From contig JADGHY010000054.1 of the NCBI GenBank assembly GCA_019683625.1, forward strand, positions 1-10,550: a stretch of 10,550 bases of DNA, given 5' to 3'. Position 1 is the stretch's first letter. Every line of letters begins with the position of its first letter. The notes under the pieces were generated by a model. That model was not told the DNA's origin. It worked only from the letters and a program-made list of their open reading frames with translations, and did no database searches. The translations under genes were made by a program, and so were the position numbers. The DNA comes from Thermoflavifilum sp. Its GTDB lineage: Bacteria; Bacteroidota; Bacteroidia; Chitinophagales; Chitinophagaceae. This document shows, piece by piece, positions 7,820 to 10,550 of the stretch.

Positions 7820-7915
7820 CATCGTGACTGACGAACAGGGAAAGCCAATATCAACCCGGTTTCCAGGGCTATTTTCCATAAGCAGCATACTAAGGATGCC
7901 ATAAAACAACCCAAG
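7820..7915 (+). other. Gap between aldolase and isomerase genes with overlapping weak hairpins
   Basis: A 96-base gap, longer than the other gaps inside the cluster. GGAAAGCC at 7839-7846 can pair with GGTTTCC at 7858-7864 (one bulged G, 11-base loop), or instead with GGCT at 7867-7870 plus TTCC at 7874-7877. The two pairings exclude each other. No T-run follows, so an intrinsic terminator is not supported. The gap could hold an RNA-processing site, an internal promoter, or nothing. No recognised riboswitch or operator was seen. Confidence 0.25.
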
Positions 7916-9199
7916 ATGAGAATTTCCGTTGCACAGATTCAGGAAGCCAATGAAGCCCTGCTGAACACCCATCGGCAGAGCTTCTCCCACCTTGCCGAGC
8001 AATTGCAGGCCGAAGGTTGGCAGCCCGATGAGCTGATCCGCCAGATCCAACGATTGCAGATTGCCATTCCCAGCTGGGCGCTGGGCACAGGGGGCACAAG
8101 GTTTGGGCGTTTCCCCATTGGGGGCGAGCCGCGCAATTTGGAGGAAAAGCTGGAAGATGTAGGCCTGTTGCATGCATTAAACCGCGCCAGCGGTGCCATT
8201 TCCCTGCATATACCCTGGGATATCCCACAGGATACAGCACATATCCGCAGCGTGGCGGCAGAGCTGGGCCTGCGTTTCGATGCAGTCAATTCCAACACCT
8301 TCCAGGATCAACCTGATCAACAGCACTCTTACAAATTTGGCTCATTGTGCCATACCGATGCGGCAGTGCGCCGCCAGGCCATCGCCCACAACATAGAAGT
8401 GATCCGCTATGGTGAAGCATTGGGCTCCCGTTGCCTTTCTATATGGCTGGCCGATGGCAGCAATCATCCTGGACAACGCAATTTTGTACAAGCTTTCGAA
8501 AATACCCTTCACTCTCTCCAAGAAATCTATGAAGCACTGCCGGCCGACTGGTGGATGTTGGTGGAATATAAGCCCTATGAGCCACAATTTTATGCTACCG
8601 TGATTCAGGACTGGGGCACAGCCTTTTTGCTTTGCCAAAAATTAGGACAGCAGGCACGCGTGCTGGTGGACCTGGGACATCATTTGCCCAATACCAATAT
8701 TGAACAAATTGTGGCTACCTTGATGATGGAAGACCGGCTTGGCGGCTTTCATTTCAATGATGCCAAATATGGCGACGATGACCTGACCGTGGGCAGCATT
8801 AAGCCTTTTCAACTTTATCTGATTTTTCATGAACTGGTAAGCGGCTTTCAACGACAGGGCCGACAGGTGAATGCTATCGCCTGGATGATTGATGCCAGCC
8901 ATAACCTGAAAGATCCGCTGGAAGATCTGTTGCAATCCGTGGAAGCCATTCAGCTGGCTTTTGCCCAGGCATTGATCGTCGACCGCAAGGCACTTGAAGA
9001 AGCCCAGCAACAAAATGATGCTACATGGTGCCAAGAGCTTATCCAAAAAGCTTTCCGGACCGATCTGCGACCCTTGATTGCAGAAGCCAGGCTAAGGGCT
9101 GGTGGTGCTCTCTATCCCCTACAGGCTTATCGCCATCTGCAAGTACGCCAGCAGCTTATTGCCCAGCGCGGACGAAAAGCCGTGGCTACCGGCTTGTGA
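7916..9199 (+). CDS. rhaI: L-rhamnose isomerase, Pseudomonas stutzeri type
   Basis: A 427-residue cytosolic TIM-barrel sugar isomerase that interconverts L-rhamnose and L-rhamnulose, the first step of the pathway. It matches, as I remember it, the metal-dependent P. stutzeri L-rhamnose isomerase (about 430 residues) along its whole length, not the E. coli RhaA type. Visible blocks are PSWALGTGGTRFGRFP (52-67), SLHIPWD (96-102), NSNTF (125-129), VEYKPYEPQFY (216-226, metal ligand E217), LVDLGHHLPNTNIEQIV (250-266, D252 and H255), GGFHFNDAKYGDDDL (276-290, H279, D287, D289) and MIDASHNLKDP (D326). All expected metal ligands are present. Enzymes of this type can be broad, also acting on other aldoses in vitro. 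The ATG at 7916 fits the expected N-terminal length. The kinase gene follows after 24 bases, suggesting one transcript. Confidence 0.93.
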   Translation: MRISVAQIQEANEALLNTHRQSFSHLAEQLQAEGWQPDELIRQIQRLQIAIPSWALGTGGTRFGRFPIGGEPRNLEEKLEDVGLLHALNRASGAISLHIPWDIPQDTAHIRSVAAELGLRFDAVNSNTFQDQPDQQHSYKFGSLCHTDAAVRRQAIAHNIEVIRYGEALGSRCLSIWLADGSNHPGQRNFVQAFENTLHSLQEIYEALPADWWMLVEYKPYEPQFYATVIQDWGTAFLLCQKLGQQARVLVDLGHHLPNTNIEQIVATLMMEDRLGGFHFNDAKYGDDDLTVGSIKPFQLYLIFHELVSGFQRQGRQVNAIAWMIDASHNLKDPLEDLLQSVEAIQLAFAQALIVDRKALEEAQQQNDATWCQELIQKAFRTDLRPLIAEARLRAGGALYPLQAYRHLQVRQQLIAQRGRKAVATGL

Positions 9200-9223
9200 T
9201 TGGCTTGTTATTGTTTTTGAATC

Positions 9224-10550
9224 ATGGAAAAAATACCCTGCATTGCTGTTTTCGACATTGGCCGAACCAACAAAAAATTCCTGCTCTTCGATGCCCGCTA
9301 CCAGCCTGTGTTTCAGGTAAGCGAAACCATACCTGATATTCAGGATGAGGATGGCGAACCTTGTGAAGATATCCATGCCATTACCCAATGGATGAAAGCC
9401 GTATGGCAACAAGCCATGCAACTTAAGGATCTGCAGATTTTGGCCTTGAATTTTTCCGCACATGGTGCCGGGCTTGTACATTTGAACCCATCAGGCCAGG
9501 TTATCGCTCCCCTGTATTCCTATATCAAGCCATTCCCCGATAGCTTAAAGGTGCAATTTTTTGCCCACTATGGCCCGGAAGCAGAGCTTTGCTTGAGTAC
9601 TGCATCTCCGTATCTGGGCATGCTTAACAGCGGATTGCAGCTTTATTGGTTGAAATACGCAAAACCTCAGCTTTTTCACCAGATTCAATATAGCCTGCAC
9701 TTACCTCAATATTGTGCATACGTGTTTAGCGGGCGGATGTGCAGCGAATTTACCAGCATTGGCTGCCACACCATGATGTGGGATTATGAACGGAAAGCGT
9801 ACCATCACTGGTTAAAGGCCGAAGGATTAGAACGCTTGTTGCCTCCGATTGTTACATCCAAATGGTATGGATACACTCGTTACCAGGAGGGCATGATACC
9901 GGTTGGCACGGGCTTGCACGACAGTTCGGCGGTGTTGTTGGCCTATTTAAGCCGGGATACCCAGCCATTTATGCTGCTTTCTACCGGCACCTGGGGCATC
10001 ACCTTAAATCCCTTTGCCCGGCATCTGCTCAGTCCGGAAGAGCTGAAGCAGGATTGTTTGCTCTATATGCTTCCTTCGGGCAGGCCGGTGAAGGCATCCC
10101 GTTATTTTCTGGGCCATTTTCATGATGAACAACTGAAGCGCATCAGTGCCCACTTTCACCTTCAACCCCAGGCCATATTTCCACGCATAGCATCCTATTT
10201 GGCCACACATCCCCAATGGATGCATCAGACCCCTGAGGCCGACTTTGTGCGACAACCGGAAACTCTCGAAAGATTTGAGAATGCGGAACAAGCCTATCTT
10301 GCCTGTTTGCTGCCGCTGGTAAAGGCCCAGGTGAAAGCCATCAGGTTAGCCGCAGAGCATGCTCCCCATATTCCGAAGCTGTATGTGGATGGGGGATTTA
10401 CCCGAAACGAAGCCTTCATGCAGCTTTTGAAGCATTTGCTTCCCGATACCTGCATCCTTGGTTCTCCTCTCTCAGACGGGACCATGCTGGGTGTGGCACA
10501 ATACATGGATATATTTAATCACCTGCAGGAAAACCGGACTGCTACAGTGA
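9224..10550 (+). CDS. rhaK: FGGY-family carbohydrate kinase, probably rhamnulokinase, 3' end beyond window
   Basis: The frame is open from ATG 9224 through base 10550 with no stop, giving 442 complete codons plus one base, so the gene runs off the right edge. FGGY kinases of this type are about 450-500 residues, so only a short C-terminal piece is probably missing. The N-terminal nucleotide-binding strand reads AVFDIGRTNKKF (D11, G13), the likely catalytic aspartate is D233 in GTGLHDSSAV, the phosphate region is LLSTGTWGITLNPF (251-264), and the adenosine-side glycine motif is YVDGGFTRNEAF (387-398). The expected job is ATP-dependent phosphorylation of L-rhamnulose to L-rhamnulose 1-phosphate, feeding the aldolase encoded upstream. 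The substrate is inferred from the neighbouring rhamnose genes; the FGGY family also includes fuculose, xylulose and glycerol kinases. It starts 24 bases after the isomerase gene. Confidence 0.88.
   Translation, partial: MEKIPCIAVFDIGRTNKKFLLFDARYQPVFQVSETIPDIQDEDGEPCEDIHAITQWMKAVWQQAMQLKDLQILALNFSAHGAGLVHLNPSGQVIAPLYSYIKPFPDSLKVQFFAHYGPEAELCLSTASPYLGMLNSGLQLYWLKYAKPQLFHQIQYSLHLPQYCAYVFSGRMCSEFTSIGCHTMMWDYERKAYHHWLKAEGLERLLPPIVTSKWYGYTRYQEGMIPVGTGLHDSSAVLLAYLSRDTQPFMLLSTGTWGITLNPFARHLLSPEELKQDCLLYMLPSGRPVKASRYFLGHFHDEQLKRISAHFHLQPQAIFPRIASYLATHPQWMHQTPEADFVRQPETLERFENAEQAYLACLLPLVKAQVKAIRLAAEHAPHIPKLYVDGGFTRNEAFMQLLKHLLPDTCILGSPLSDGTMLGVAQYMDIFNHLQENRTATV

Noticed and set aside
9862..10125. 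Alternative + frame of 87 codons inside the kinase gene
   Set aside because: It lies out of frame within the continuous FGGY kinase frame that carries the catalytic and nucleotide-binding motifs.

Overview
The window looks like a piece of a Bacteroidota chromosome, most likely from the Chitinophagaceae. This placement is inferred from protein style (the soluble pyrophosphatase, the aldolase/dehydrogenase fusion for rhamnose, the MutS-like ATPase with an FRGTN Walker B tail), from the lack of Shine-Dalgarno sites before most starts, and from the middling GC content. It is not a database result. Every gene I can support is on the + strand. I saw no tRNA, rRNA, CRISPR array, insertion sequence or prophage sequence.

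Left block (1-5575): a tight run of five genes. It opens with the 3' part of a soluble inorganic pyrophosphatase cut by the window edge. It continues with a calcineurin-like metallophosphoesterase, a 12-helix-type MFS transporter of unknown substrate, a dynamin-like large GTPase, and a short MutS-family ATPase without mismatch-recognition domains. The gaps are 41, 15, 5 and 3 bases, so at least the last three genes are probably cotranscribed. The GTPase and the MutS-like ATPase are almost fused at the DNA level. This pair is the most unusual item in the window and has no obvious textbook function.

Right block (5687 to the window end): after a 111-base gap comes an L-rhamnose catabolic cluster. 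It encodes a bifunctional rhamnulose-1-phosphate aldolase/short-chain dehydrogenase, an L-rhamnose isomerase of the Pseudomonas stutzeri type, and an FGGY kinase, probably rhamnulokinase, whose frame is still open at the right edge. Together they would convert L-rhamnose to L-rhamnulose, then to L-rhamnulose 1-phosphate, then to DHAP plus L-lactaldehyde, with the fused dehydrogenase oxidising the lactaldehyde. No rhamnose transporter or regulator lies inside the window.

The coding density is high and no stretch longer than 300 bases lacks a gene. Most of the window is ordinary chromosome. The dynamin/MutS-like pair is the one place where an undescribed system could plausibly be hiding.
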